A stretch of DNA of 40,590 bases. Origin: a virus. The DNA lies in the IMG/VR virus record IMGVR_UViG_3300035698_003720, positions 1-40,590 of that record; one strand, 5' to 3'. The notes below the pieces were generated by a model that made no database searches, was not told the origin of the DNA, and saw nothing but the letters and a program-made list of their open reading frames with translations. Shown here one piece after another: positions 20,955 through 29,419 of the stretch. A program made the position numbers and the translations under genes. Each line of letters opens with the position of its first letter. Positions within the stretch are counted from its first letter, which is position 1.

Positions 20955-21226
20955 TTGAAGCCAAGATGCCCAAGATGAAGAGTGATGGTATGCCTAGTTC
21001 GTGTGGATGCCCCACCTGTAGCGCGTTGGCCAAGGCGTTTGACTTTGCCCCAGACGCAACTATCACGATACAGAGAAGCATAATCGACGGGGACGTGGTC
21101 TTTCGCGCCATAGCGCGCAGCGGTTCCCAGGAGAAACTCGTTACACTCGGCCCGTGGGCGTGCATGGCGATTGGTGCCACGGAATACTGGGAAGCCGAGT
21201 GCAAAACAGAAACCGAAGGGAACTAA
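20951..21226 (+). CDS. Hypothetical protein, 91 aa
   Basis: A 91-residue protein with CGCPTC early and a beta-rich remainder. It lies directly before the prohead protease and ends a single base before that gene's leader. No family recognised. Confidence 0.55.
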   Translation: MIEAKMPKMKSDGMPSSCGCPTCSALAKAFDFAPDATITIQRSIIDGDVVFRAIARSGSQEKLVTLGPWACMAIGATEYWEAECKTETEGN

Positions 21227-21227
21227 C

Positions 21228-22253
21228 ATGAGCACTGAGATCAAGCGGCTGACGTTCGTGGGTAAGGTTGACGACATCGACCGCGACGAGCGCACGATTG
21301 TCGCCACCATCAGTACAGACCAGAAGGACCGCGACAACGAGGTGGTGCTCCCTATGGGTATCGCCCTTGAGAACTTCCGCAAGAACCCGGTCGTGCTCTA
21401 CGGCCACGAGTACGGGTCGCTGCCGATTGGCAAGAACCTGTGGACCAAGGTGACAAAGAACGCGCTGATTGCCAAGACGAAGTTTGCCCCGACCGAAGAG
21501 GGGCTGAAGGTGTTTGAGCTGTACGCTGGTGGCTATCTGAGCGCGTTCAGCATCGGGTTCATTCCAGACCAAACCGCCTCACGCAGGCCCACGGAGTCAG
21601 ACATCAAGTCGCGTCCAGACTGGGCTGGCGTCAACATGATATTCGCCGAGACGGACTTGCTTGAATACAGCTCGGTCGCCGTGCCATCAAACGCTGGCGC
21701 GCTGCGGCTCGCGGCGAGCAAGGGGCTCAAGATTCCCGAGTGCATGACCGTCGAGGCCATCGACAAGGAGCTGGCCGATGGCGATACCGTCGAGGGTGCC
21801 ATGGATATCTGGGGCGAAGACGAACCCGAGCCCATCGCTGACCCCGTCGAGCCGAAGGCATACGAGCGCGACATCCTCAAGCGCGCCGCGGGCGTGCACA
21901 TCGCCGTCAAGGCGGGCATCCCTGATACGCAGCCGCTGTACTTCACCGCAGAGGCCGATGGCGAGCCCATGGCGCTTGCTGACGCGGACGGCACGGTGTG
22001 GGCGTACCTGTACGACGAGGCCGCGTGGCCCATCGGCAAGGCGCGCGTTGACGCTGAGTCGCGCGGGTGCCGGGAGTTGATGGTTGCCGCGCCCAACGTG
22101 ACCAAGCTGGATCCCATCGCGCCAGCGGCCCCGGTGAAGCCGAAGCGCATTGAGCCCATCGAGCTCAGCGCGCCGAAGATCAAGGTGCTGTGCACTGACG
22201 AAGATGTGAAGCATGAAGCAGAAGCGCGGCGACGTGGCCGCGTGACGTTATAG
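21228..22253 (+). CDS. Prohead protease (HK97 family) with C-terminal extension
   Basis: A 341-residue protein. Residues 1-165 match the HK97 gp4 serine protease fold with catalytic H60 (LYGHEYGSLPIGK) and S108 (SAFSIGF). It cleaves capsid precursors during head maturation. About 175 further residues follow, rich in Pro and acidic patches, which exceed the usual protease length and could serve as a scaffold. The start at 21228 follows GAAGGGAAC. Confidence 0.85.
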   Translation: MSTEIKRLTFVGKVDDIDRDERTIVATISTDQKDRDNEVVLPMGIALENFRKNPVVLYGHEYGSLPIGKNLWTKVTKNALIAKTKFAPTEEGLKVFELYAGGYLSAFSIGFIPDQTASRRPTESDIKSRPDWAGVNMIFAETDLLEYSSVAVPSNAGALRLAASKGLKIPECMTVEAIDKELADGDTVEGAMDIWGEDEPEPIADPVEPKAYERDILKRAAGVHIAVKAGIPDTQPLYFTAEADGEPMALADADGTVWAYLYDEAAWPIGKARVDAESRGCRELMVAAPNVTKLDPIAPAAPVKPKRIEPIELSAPKIKVLCTDEDVKHEAEARRRGRVTL

Positions 22254-22364
22254 AGAGACCGGGCGCGTGTCCGGCAAAGCCGCATTGACTCGCTAGTGAC
22301 AAGTTGACGGAGCCGTGGCGCGCAAGTGACCCGGCAGTCTGACGAAGCATGGAAGCGTAGCGGT
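22254..22364 (+). other. Untranslated stretch before the capsid gene
   Basis: About 110 bases without a gene. I see a small hairpin CGGC-AAA-GCCG and a dyad ACGG-AG-CCGT, but no good promoter and no U-run. It is one of the larger gaps in the head operon, so mRNA processing or regulation is possible. Confidence 0.35.
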
Positions 22365-22398
22365 GCCAAACCAGCAACTAAAGGACCGCTGGTATGGC
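22365..22398 (+). promoter_or_regulatory. Hairpin covering the start codon of the capsid gene
   Basis: GCCA-A-ACCAGC (22365-22375) pairs with GCTGGT-A-TGGC (22388-22398): ten pairs around one A-A mismatch, with a 12-base loop that contains the AAAGGA ribosome site. The ATG at 22394-22396 is inside the stem. Capsid translation could be limited by this fold until a ribosome or a factor opens it. Confidence 0.55.
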
Positions 22399-23722
22399 AG
22401 ATCAGAAACAAGTCAGACTCACCGAGGCGTATGACTGTGGGGACGAGACGTACCCCGCCGGCACATTCCTTGAGATCGACGAACGGCTTGCCAAGAGTCT
22501 CGTTGACGACCAGATCGCTGAGTACAAGACGCCCGAAGAGGCGCGCGACGAGGAAGACGCCGAGATCGAACGCAAGCAGAAGCTCGCACGCCAGAAGGAA
22601 CGCGAGAAGTCGTTCAAGTCCGTCAAAGTCGTGGGCGACCGCAAGGCGCTCGACACAAGGGGCGGGTTCAAAAGCTTCGGCCACTATCTCAAGTCCGTTG
22701 CTGTCGCTGGCATGCCTGACCGCCACGAGAGCAAGGAACTGAGCGACTGGCGCAGGTACGCGAAGACCACCCTGAGCACGGTTGCCATCGAAGGCGACGA
22801 CTCGCAGGGTGGCTATCTCGTGCCCGAAGAGTTCAGCAACGCGATCATGCAGACCGCGCTTGAGGCCAGCATCGTTCGCCCGCGTGCGACGTTCATGCCG
22901 ATGGGCACGAACCGCCTCGCGGTCAATGCCGTGGTTGACGAAGACCACAGTAGCAATTACTTTGGGGGCATCACGCTTTACCGGCCCGGTGAAGCGGAGC
23001 AGAAGACGCGCAGTAAGCCGCACTTCCGCCAGATCGTGCTCTCACTGCACAAGCTGGTGGGAATGGTTGCCGTTAGCGACGAGATGATTGAGGATTCGCC
23101 TCAGTCCATGGAGCCGCTGATGACCAACCTCTTCGGCCAGGCTATCGCGTTCCACGAAGATGAAGATTTCCTCTTCGGCACTGGCATCAACCAGCCTCTC
23201 GGCGCGCTCGTTGCGGGTTGTACCATCGCGCAGGATGCTGAGGTTGGCCAGCTGGCCGATACCGTGGTCTATGAGAACATCATCAAGATGTGGAGCCGCT
23301 TGCACCCGTCGTGCATGAACAAGGCCGTATGGCTCTGCAACAATGACGTCCTTCCTCAGCTCTACCAGATGAGCCTCGCAGTCGGAACCGGCGGCAACGC
23401 CGTGTTCATGCCTGCCGGTGGCGCGTCGGCCTCGCCGTATGCGACGCTGATGGGCCGTCCGCTCATCCCCACCGAGAAGTGTGCGACCGTTGGCGACCGG
23501 GGCGACATCGCGCTTTGCGATTTCTCGCAGTACCTCGTCGGTGGCAAGGCCGCTGGCGGCGCTCCCAAGGTCTCCAGCTCGCAGCACCTCTACTTCGACT
23601 ACGACACGACCTGCTTCCGCATCGTGAGTCGTACTGACGCCCAACCATGGTGGCGCGTTGCCATGACCCCGCTCAAGAGTGCGTTCACTCTGAGCCCGTT
23701 CATTGTCCTGGAAGCCAGGTAG
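22394..23722 (+). CDS. Major capsid protein (HK97 fold)
   Basis: A 442-residue protein. Residues 1-80 are charged and helical, as in the delta/scaffold segment removed by the prohead protease. The rest resembles HK97 gp5: SQGGYLVPEEFSNAIMQTALEASIVRPRATFMPM, the E-loop region, then VSDEMIEDSPQS and FHEDEDFLFGTGINQPLGAL. These are typical of the family and fix the assignment. It is preceded by the protease, as expected. The start is within a hairpin. Confidence 0.9.
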   Translation: MADQKQVRLTEAYDCGDETYPAGTFLEIDERLAKSLVDDQIAEYKTPEEARDEEDAEIERKQKLARQKEREKSFKSVKVVGDRKALDTRGGFKSFGHYLKSVAVAGMPDRHESKELSDWRRYAKTTLSTVAIEGDDSQGGYLVPEEFSNAIMQTALEASIVRPRATFMPMGTNRLAVNAVVDEDHSSNYFGGITLYRPGEAEQKTRSKPHFRQIVLSLHKLVGMVAVSDEMIEDSPQSMEPLMTNLFGQAIAFHEDEDFLFGTGINQPLGALVAGCTIAQDAEVGQLADTVVYENIIKMWSRLHPSCMNKAVWLCNNDVLPQLYQMSLAVGTGGNAVFMPAGGASASPYATLMGRPLIPTEKCATVGDRGDIALCDFSQYLVGGKAAGGAPKVSSSQHLYFDYDTTCFRIVSRTDAQPWWRVAMTPLKSAFTLSPFIVLEAR

Positions 23723-23737
23723 AAAGGGAGTGACATC

Positions 23738-24205
23738 ATGGGTACCGTGAACAAGATTTCGGAAAACTACAAGGTCTTGGTCTACTACGAAGACGACGGT
23801 AGCGCTGGCGTTCAGCTTCCTGCTGACGCTCAGACGGCCACGGACAACAACCCCGCTGGCTGGATCGACTTCCGCGACTACGAGAAGGGGATGGCGATTT
23901 ACTTCACCATCGACGGCGCGAGCAACGCCTCCCTCCTCCGCATCATCAGCAACACCACCTCGGCTGGCGCGGGCACTGACCACGCCGTGACCGGCACGAC
24001 CATCACCACCCCGGCGAACATCAACGCCGCGTTGGAGACCGCTATGGTCGAGTGGACCGCCTCGGACATCACCGACGGTGATCGTTACGTCACCTTCGAT
24101 ATGAACCAGGCCGCCGCGCAGACGTGTTGCGTGGTGTTCATTCTCGAGAATCGCCGCGCGAAGACCACCGGACTCACGGTGGCGACGGATACCACGGCGA
24201 CGTAG
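23738..24205 (+). CDS. Structural protein downstream of capsid, 155 aa
   Basis: A 155-residue, Thr/Ala/Gly-rich, beta-type protein with GGGAG before its ATG. Composition and position suggest a capsid decoration or related structural protein, but I do not recognise the family. A terminator-like hairpin follows. Confidence 0.55.
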   Translation: MGTVNKISENYKVLVYYEDDGSAGVQLPADAQTATDNNPAGWIDFRDYEKGMAIYFTIDGASNASLLRIISNTTSAGAGTDHAVTGTTITTPANINAALETAMVEWTASDITDGDRYVTFDMNQAAAQTCCVVFILENRRAKTTGLTVATDTTAT

Positions 24206-24219
24206 CAGTGTGTCCTCTT

Positions 24220-24271
24220 GGGCGGGCGGGTGGTGCCACCACTCATCTCCCGCTCGCTCGGGGGGGCTTTT
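24220..24271 (+). terminator. Terminator-like hairpin after the capsid genes
   Basis: GGGCGGGCGGG (24220-24230) pairs with CCCGCTCGCTC (24249-24259) over 11 positions including two G-U pairs, with GTGGT/ACCAC forming inside the loop. A G-run and TTTT (24268-24271) follow. It lacks a tight U-run directly after the stem, so it probably only reduces read-through, giving more capsid than downstream mRNA. Confidence 0.5.
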
Positions 24272-24286
24272 ACAGGAGGAGTGGAG

Positions 24287-24469
24287 ATGACAGATGTCGA
24301 AATTCGTAAAGCCGTATTACATAGGCTCTGCCAGTTTGACAACTTGAAGGACCGGGTTGCGTTTATCGTGCGGCTGACAAAGGGATTCTGCCGCGAATGC
24401 GGCGTGATGAACATTGATACCGACCTCCCGGTCTGTTGGGGCTGCTCTGAGCCGAGCAGGGAGGCATGA
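24287..24469 (+). CDS. Small zinc-ribbon protein, 60 aa
   Basis: A 60-residue protein with a helical first half and C-x2-C pairs (FCRECG and VCWGCS). It starts at 24287 after AGGAGG with seven bases spacing; upstream in-frame starts lie in the hairpin. Its stop overlaps the next ATG. Confidence 0.6.
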   Translation: MTDVEIRKAVLHRLCQFDNLKDRVAFIVRLTKGFCRECGVMNIDTDLPVCWGCSEPSREA

Positions 24470-24645
24470 TGCACACGGAAGTACCGCACAACGCACCTGG
24501 CGCGCAGCGCAAGCCGCACCAGTGCATCTGTTGTTTCCTCATGGTCGCGGCGTATGAGTACGACCACGAGAACGGGCTGTGCGGGGTCTGTCATGACGCG
24601 TTGATTCACTTGGAGGTGAGCGATGATTATCAAGTTCGTGGTTGA
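24466..24645 (+). CDS. Small Cys-rich protein, 59 aa
   Basis: A 59-residue protein with CICC and, about 18 residues later, CGVC: again a zinc-ribbon pattern. It overlaps the preceding gene by four bases and the next by 23 bases. The long downstream overlap is unusual for this genome, but both frames have good ribosome sites. Confidence 0.5.
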   Translation: MMHTEVPHNAPGAQRKPHQCICCFLMVAAYEYDHENGLCGVCHDALIHLEVSDDYQVRG

Positions 24646-24910
24646 CCACCCGAGCGGTCACAAGTTGGGCGAGATCGTGGAGCAGTATGACAACGCCGTA
24701 TGCCGCAGGCTCGTGGATATCGGCGTAGCGGTGCCCGCCACAATGGCGGACATCGAGGAAGACATCAAGTCGAGAATGGCAGAGGAGGCCGCGAAGGCCC
24801 CAGAGAAGCCGCAGAAGGACAAGCAGGTACGCCGCAGGCGTGCCAAGACCGCCCCTAAGAAGGGCAAGACCATCGGCGGGGCTATGACGCAAACCCCGTC
24901 GGCTCAGTAA
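24623..24910 (+). CDS. Hypothetical protein with basic tail, 95 aa
   Basis: Residues 1-45 (FVVDHPSGHKLGEIVE onward to VDIGVAVPA) look like a small phage head protein seen near connectors. The rest is charged, with a Lys/Arg-rich segment (KQVRRRRAKTAPKKGKT). Start follows GGAGG. Family uncertain. Confidence 0.6.
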   Translation: MIIKFVVDHPSGHKLGEIVEQYDNAVCRRLVDIGVAVPATMADIEEDIKSRMAEEAAKAPEKPQKDKQVRRRRAKTAPKKGKTIGGAMTQTPSAQ

Positions 24911-24923
24911 GGAGTCGGTGGCT

Positions 24924-25652
24924 ATGCCAGTGACAAGTATCAAATGCGAGTGGCGCAGCGGATTGCAGCGCTTCTATGACCGCAGCACGTTCGAGACCGT
25001 GAACGTACACGCGCCCTGTCAGTTCCGCGAAGACTTCCTCGGCACCGCTACGCTGCTCGACGGCACGACCATTTGGAGCGTCGTTGACGTTGCGGGCGGC
25101 GTGATTGCACGCGTGGCCGATGGCGTGAACGGCAAGGTAAGTGTCGTCTCGTCAGCGGTCAACGAGGCCCAGGACGCGGTTCTCTACTGGGGCGACGAGC
25201 GCGCCATCAACGTCAAGGCGGGCTGCATCTTCGAGACGATTGTGAACGTCAGCGTGCTCCCGACCCTCGCAACCGAGATCGTGTGGGGCGTCGCGGGCGA
25301 CCACAACGTAGACAATGACACCATCACCGAGAACGCATGGTTCAAGCTCGATGGCTCAGGCGCGCTCGTGGTTGAGACCGAAGACACGACCAACACGAAC
25401 GCCGACGTGGCTACCGGCATCACGATTGTTCCCGGCACGGAGTACGTCTGCCGCATCGACACGACCGTGCTTAGTGACGTCAAGTTCTACGTTCAGGGCG
25501 CGGGCGTCGGCACTGCTACCACGTTCGACATGAGCAACCTCTCGGATGTCGAGGGCGTCATGCAGCCTTACGTCAGCGTTGACAAGGGCGTGGCCGTAAG
25601 CGTCGGCAGCATCATCGTGGACAAGGTTGACGCGTACTGGAAGCGCGGCTAA
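24924..25652 (+). CDS. Putative head decoration protein, beta-rich, 242 aa
   Basis: A 242-residue protein with alternating hydrophobic strands and no charged helices, reminiscent of the lectin-like jelly-roll phage proteins found near capsid genes. ATG at 24924 (AAGGAG nine bases before) is chosen over GTG at 24918. Located between capsid and connector genes. Function inferred from position only. Confidence 0.55.
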   Translation: MPVTSIKCEWRSGLQRFYDRSTFETVNVHAPCQFREDFLGTATLLDGTTIWSVVDVAGGVIARVADGVNGKVSVVSSAVNEAQDAVLYWGDERAINVKAGCIFETIVNVSVLPTLATEIVWGVAGDHNVDNDTITENAWFKLDGSGALVVETEDTTNTNADVATGITIVPGTEYVCRIDTTVLSDVKFYVQGAGVGTATTFDMSNLSDVEGVMQPYVSVDKGVAVSVGSIIVDKVDAYWKRG

Positions 25653-25663
25653 GGGAGTCTGAC

Positions 25664-26029
25664 ATGGCGCGAACACTACAGACCTCTCAGGGCTATACAT
25701 ACGTGGTCTCGCAGGTCGCCATCAACGCGGCCAAGAACGGCACACGCGACCTCGTAGCGGCTGGCGGGGCGGGCACCCAACTGTGGGTGCTCGGCCTCAT
25801 GGCGGGCACGGACGCGGACGGCACTGCGTCGTTCATCGACTCAACGCCGACCACGCACACTGGCCTCATCCCGTTGCTGGCCGCTGGCGCTAATAGCGTC
25901 GTGCTGCCGACAGTCACGGACCCCGACTACGCATGGATCAAGTGCGCAACCAACACAAAGCTACAGGTCACGCTGTCAGTGAACAGCGACCTCGACGGCG
26001 TGCTCATTATCGCAACCGTTACCCTGTAA
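25664..26029 (+). CDS. Hypothetical structural protein, 121 aa
   Basis: A 121-residue beta-type protein rich in Thr, Val and Ala, ending LIIATVTL. It may be a trimeric decoration or spike-like component. The next protein has a similar make-up and length, but I see no clear sequence similarity. Confidence 0.55.
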   Translation: MARTLQTSQGYTYVVSQVAINAAKNGTRDLVAAGGAGTQLWVLGLMAGTDADGTASFIDSTPTTHTGLIPLLAAGANSVVLPTVTDPDYAWIKCATNTKLQVTLSVNSDLDGVLIIATVTL

Positions 26030-26038
26030 GGATAAGTC

Positions 26039-26380
26039 ATGGCGGCAAGCATATTCACAGGCCGGGCGACGGGCGGGGGTGCATTGGCTAGCACGTTTAC
26101 GCCGTCGTCTGCCACGGGCGGGCAGCACCAGTTGCGTGAGGTGCGGCTACACCTTAGCGCCGCGTCTGCCACGGAGGAAAACTTCACGATCACGATTGAC
26201 TCCAACGCCGGGGCCGCCTATGACCTACTCCTTTTCAGACAGGACATGGACGAATGGACTGACGTGCACGAGACGTACAACCCGCCCGTCATCCTACAGC
26301 CCGGCGATAGTCTCGTGTGCGCGTGGCCGAACACCGACCAGCGCACGTATGGGCTTGAGCTTATCTGGGAGGGCATCTAA
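26039..26380 (+). CDS. Hypothetical structural protein, 113 aa
   Basis: A 113-residue beta-type protein that begins AASIFTGRATGGGALASTF and contains LREVRLHLSAASATEENFTITID and ILQPGDSLVCAW, a pattern I associate with small virion proteins of a jelly-roll kind. Its stop abuts the next ATG. Confidence 0.55.
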   Translation: MAASIFTGRATGGGALASTFTPSSATGGQHQLREVRLHLSAASATEENFTITIDSNAGAAYDLLLFRQDMDEWTDVHETYNPPVILQPGDSLVCAWPNTDQRTYGLELIWEGI

Positions 26381-26901
26381 TGCCGCGCTGGCTGAATGGG
26401 CGGGACGCTGACTCCGCGACCATCGCGCATATTGACCACGAGGCCACGGAGATTGCACATCACCTCCACACCCGAGAGCGGTGGCTTGGGCTGGCCGCTG
26501 CGGCAGAGGGCGTGGCTGCATATGCCGTCCCGGTGGGCGACGCTGGCACGTTCGGCGCGTGGACAGAGATACTCGCCGTTGGTGATACGCCGGTCATCGA
26601 TGGGAGCACGAAGTTTGACCCGCACCGCATCCTCCTGTTCGGCCTGCCGAAGAACAAGGAGCTGCTGCTCATGCAGTTCGCGTGGGGCGCAAGCGGGGCC
26701 GCTGGCTACGGCGACGGCGACTATACAGAGGTGTACGACTTCCCGCAGAAGCCCGCAGACGGCAAGGCTGTCCCGCTGAATATAGTCTTTCCACGGCTCG
26801 ACTCTGGCGCGCTGCTATGGTGCCGCGCGCTACAGGACACGGCAGACGCCGTAGACGGGACCGTTGACTTCTTTATGGGCCTCCACGAGTACGAGGTATA
26901 G
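26380..26901 (+). CDS. Hypothetical structural protein, 173 aa
   Basis: A 173-residue protein with a helical N-terminal 45 residues and a beta-rich remainder. It overlaps the preceding stop by one base. Fourth in a run of unknown virion-type genes. No family recognised. Confidence 0.55.
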   Translation: MPRWLNGRDADSATIAHIDHEATEIAHHLHTRERWLGLAAAAEGVAAYAVPVGDAGTFGAWTEILAVGDTPVIDGSTKFDPHRILLFGLPKNKELLLMQFAWGASGAAGYGDGDYTEVYDFPQKPADGKAVPLNIVFPRLDSGALLWCRALQDTADAVDGTVDFFMGLHEYEV

Positions 26902-27765
26902 ATGGCAGCGACACTGGACACATACGCGCTCTGCACGCTCGACTATGTCAAGTCGTTCATCAGCCCCACGCCGACCGGCGCAGATGACGCGCTCATCAAC
27001 AGCATCAACGCGGCCACTAGCATGATCGAGGAAGCTATCGGCGGGCGGCGTATCGTTGCGCGTCAGTACCAGCGGTGGGTGAACGGCAGCGGTGCGCGTG
27101 AACTCGTGTTGCCGCAGTGGCCCGTCATCACCGTGCAGCGTGTGACCATTGGCGACCTTGAAGGCATCAACGTTCGCAACACCGACGCGCTGGGCGCTAG
27201 CGAGGCGTATGCCGCGTTCGACGGGACCGACCTCACGCTCACCATCATCGGCGGGACCAACGCCGGGGCCGACACGTTAGCGGCCGCAACGTATGCAACG
27301 CTGACTACGCTTGTGGCTGCCGTGAACGCGCTCGGGAAGGGCTGGGCTGCCAATGTGGCCGCAGGGCGCGGAACGTCTGCAACGGCGTCCATGCGCACCA
27401 CGGGTAACGTGTACTGCTACGAGAACTGGACGCAGCTATACATCCCAGACGAGGCCGAGTATGAATACCGCACCGACTTTGACCGCGACAACCCCGCCAT
27501 GCTCATCACGCCTGGCCGCTGGCCTAACGGCGCACTGAACATCTACGTGGACTACACGGCTGGCTACGCCACCGTGCCGTATGCGCTGCAACAGGCGTGC
27601 GCGCAGGTGGCGGCTAAGATTTGGTATGGCGGGCAGCGTGACGGCTCGCTCAAGAGCGAGAAGCTTGGCGACTACTCGTGGACAGCCGCAGACGGTGGCG
27701 GTGGCGCGTTGATCGACGATGGTATCAGGCGCATGATTGCGCCGTTCATGGAACTCTTGCCGTAG
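26902..27765 (+). CDS. Head-tail connector (gp6-like) with insertion
   Basis: A 287-residue protein. The first 75 residues (LDYVKSFISPTPTGADDALINSINAATSMIEEAIGGR) and the end (VPYALQQACAQVAAKIWYGGQRDGSLKSEKLGDYSW) match the helical phage connector family that docks on the portal. Between them lies about 100 residues of unrelated, beta-rich sequence, so this member is larger than usual. The insertion may face the outside of the neck. Confidence 0.75.
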   Translation: MAATLDTYALCTLDYVKSFISPTPTGADDALINSINAATSMIEEAIGGRRIVARQYQRWVNGSGARELVLPQWPVITVQRVTIGDLEGINVRNTDALGASEAYAAFDGTDLTLTIIGGTNAGADTLAAATYATLTTLVAAVNALGKGWAANVAAGRGTSATASMRTTGNVYCYENWTQLYIPDEAEYEYRTDFDRDNPAMLITPGRWPNGALNIYVDYTAGYATVPYALQQACAQVAAKIWYGGQRDGSLKSEKLGDYSWTAADGGGGALIDDGIRRMIAPFMELLP

Positions 27766-27775
27766 GAGACTCACG

Positions 27776-28285
27776 ATGGCCGACACACTCAGCAGCACGA
27801 TCACGCTGAAGCTCAGGGGAAACTATGTCAACGACCTTGACCTGACAGACGTGACCGACCCGCTGGACCTGGACTGGTCTGACTCGCTCGCCGATGGCGT
27901 TGGCCTCGACCAGGCCGACATCCGTTGGCACGACCAGCGCACGCTTGCCGCGACCAGCGAAGACCTTGACCTTGCCGGTACGCTCGTGAGCAACCTCGAT
28001 GGTAGCGCGGTCACGTTCGTCAAGATCAAGGGTATCGCCATCCGCAACCTGTCCGTGGTCGCTGGCGAGAGCCTGGCCGTGGGCGGCGCTGCGGCCAACC
28101 AGTTCATCAACTGGGTCGGGAACTCAAGCGACATCATCAACATCGGCCCGGACGGCAGATTCTTTCTGTGGAACCCGAGCCTCGCGGGCTATGCCGTAAC
28201 TGCCGCCACTGGCGACCTTCTCAAGATCGACTCGGGCGCGGCCACACTGTCCTATGACATCGTACTTTGGGGAACCACGGCGTGA
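27776..28285 (+). CDS. Hypothetical structural protein, 169 aa
   Basis: A 169-residue beta-type protein rich in Asp, Leu and Thr, placed between two connector genes. It starts after AGGAGACTCACG. It may be a neck or decoration protein. No family recognised. Confidence 0.55.
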   Translation: MADTLSSTITLKLRGNYVNDLDLTDVTDPLDLDWSDSLADGVGLDQADIRWHDQRTLAATSEDLDLAGTLVSNLDGSAVTFVKIKGIAIRNLSVVAGESLAVGGAAANQFINWVGNSSDIINIGPDGRFFLWNPSLAGYAVTAATGDLLKIDSGAATLSYDIVLWGTTA

Positions 28286-28608
28286 GTGTTGCGAGCCTCT
28301 GCATTCACAGCATAACGGTACAGCAGAACCTGCAAGTCAGTGACGGTGCGGGCGGCAACAAGGACGTGTGGAGCGACCTGTACAGCGGCGTCGCAGCGCG
28401 GCTCAATCCGCTCTCTGCAATCGAGCAAGCCAAGTGGCTCGGGCTACCCGTGATTGCTACGCACAAGGTCTACATCGCAGACGCGAGCCTGGACGTTCAC
28501 GAGGGCCATCAAATCCTCTACGGGTCGCGTGTGTTCAACGTGCTCGGCGTGCGGAACATTGATGAGTGGTCGAAGTTCCTGACGGTCGATGTGTTCGAGG
28601 TGCGGTGA
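28282..28608 (+). CDS. Head-tail adaptor/stopper protein
   Basis: A 108-residue protein that resembles SPP1 gp16-like head completion proteins: VQQNLQVSDGAGGNKDVWSDL, then VAARLNPLSAIEQ and VFEVR at the end. It should seal the connector after packaging. The start is GTG at 28282, overlapping the preceding stop (GTGA). Confidence 0.7.
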   Translation: MSVASLCIHSITVQQNLQVSDGAGGNKDVWSDLYSGVAARLNPLSAIEQAKWLGLPVIATHKVYIADASLDVHEGHQILYGSRVFNVLGVRNIDEWSKFLTVDVFEVR

Positions 28609-28970
28609 TGGCAGGCAAGCTCAAATGGCACGGCGACGCGTTCGAGCGCAAGCTACGCGCGCACATGGCCAAGCAGTTGAGCAAGGCTGCTATCGTCGTG
28701 CAGAACCGGGCGAAGGATAACGTGGCGACTGGCGGCGAATCTGGGCTGCACCGCATCACAGGCACGCTCATGCGGAGCATCAAGCAGAGCGTTGACGCGC
28801 GCGAACTTACAGCGACCGTGGGCAGCAACCTAGTCTATGCGCGCATCCACGAGCTGGGCGGCGTAGCCGGTCGCGGGTCACACATCCCCGCCCGCCCGTA
28901 CCTGCGGCCCGCGCTGGACGTGAACATGCAGCGCATTGAGAGAATCCTTACTAAGCCGATGAGAGGCTAG
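28608..28970 (+). CDS. HK97 gp10-like head-tail/tail completion protein
   Basis: A 120-residue protein: a basic helix (FERKLRAHMAKQLSKAAIVVQNRAKDN), then GLHRITGTLMRSI, VGSNLVYARIHELGG and PARPYLRPALD. These are the hallmarks of the HK97 gp10 family of joining proteins. Start overlaps the preceding stop (TGATG). Confidence 0.85.
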   Translation: MAGKLKWHGDAFERKLRAHMAKQLSKAAIVVQNRAKDNVATGGESGLHRITGTLMRSIKQSVDARELTATVGSNLVYARIHELGGVAGRGSHIPARPYLRPALDVNMQRIERILTKPMRG

Positions 28971-29408
28971 ATGCCAGCTAACGACATATTCAGGGCGATG
29001 TACCAACGATACGCGCTGTTCCGTGGTGCGGAAGACGCATACACGCTCACGGGCGGCACGGCCTCGGCGGCCGGTGGCGACGGGCGCATGTACAGGACCA
29101 TCGCAAAGCCGAAGGCCGACCGCCCATACATCGTCATGAGCGCGGTGGGCGGAACCCTGTTCTGGATGTTCGGCAACAAGCAGATCGAACGCCAGCGCGT
29201 GCAGCTCATGGTGATTGCAGACCATGACGATGACGCGCGGCCAGCGGGCGCCATATGGGATTCGCTCGTAAAGAGATTCGAGAACGCAGACTTGCTATTC
29301 ACCGACGGCACACACATCGTCATGCGGCGTGAGTCCATGCCGATTGAGACCGTTGACACTGACGTCGTCCAACTGAGCGGCGACTGGTTCTTAGAGCAAC
29401 AGACTTAG
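28971..29408 (+). CDS. Tail terminator-like protein, 145 aa
   Basis: A 145-residue protein positioned where the tail terminator usually lies, with RPYIVMSAVGG, a long central IERQRVQLMVIAD strand and ending QLSGDWFLEQQT. The pattern fits tail completion proteins that cap the tail tube. Assigned by order and fold-like pattern. Confidence 0.6.
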   Translation: MPANDIFRAMYQRYALFRGAEDAYTLTGGTASAAGGDGRMYRTIAKPKADRPYIVMSAVGGTLFWMFGNKQIERQRVQLMVIADHDDDARPAGAIWDSLVKRFENADLLFTDGTHIVMRRESMPIETVDTDVVQLSGDWFLEQQT

Positions 29409-29419
29409 GAGAGACTGAC

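Noticed and set aside
22254-22393. A third interleaved C4-like element before the capsid gene
   Set aside because: I looked for the a'-b'-a-b pattern and found only a local hairpin at the start codon and short dyads, not two long interleaved pairs.
21533-23023. A 496-codon open frame on the - strand
   Set aside because: It lies wholly opposite the prohead protease and capsid genes, which have clear catalytic and fold motifs. Long antisense frames are expected in GC-rich coding DNA, and this one has no recognisable motif.
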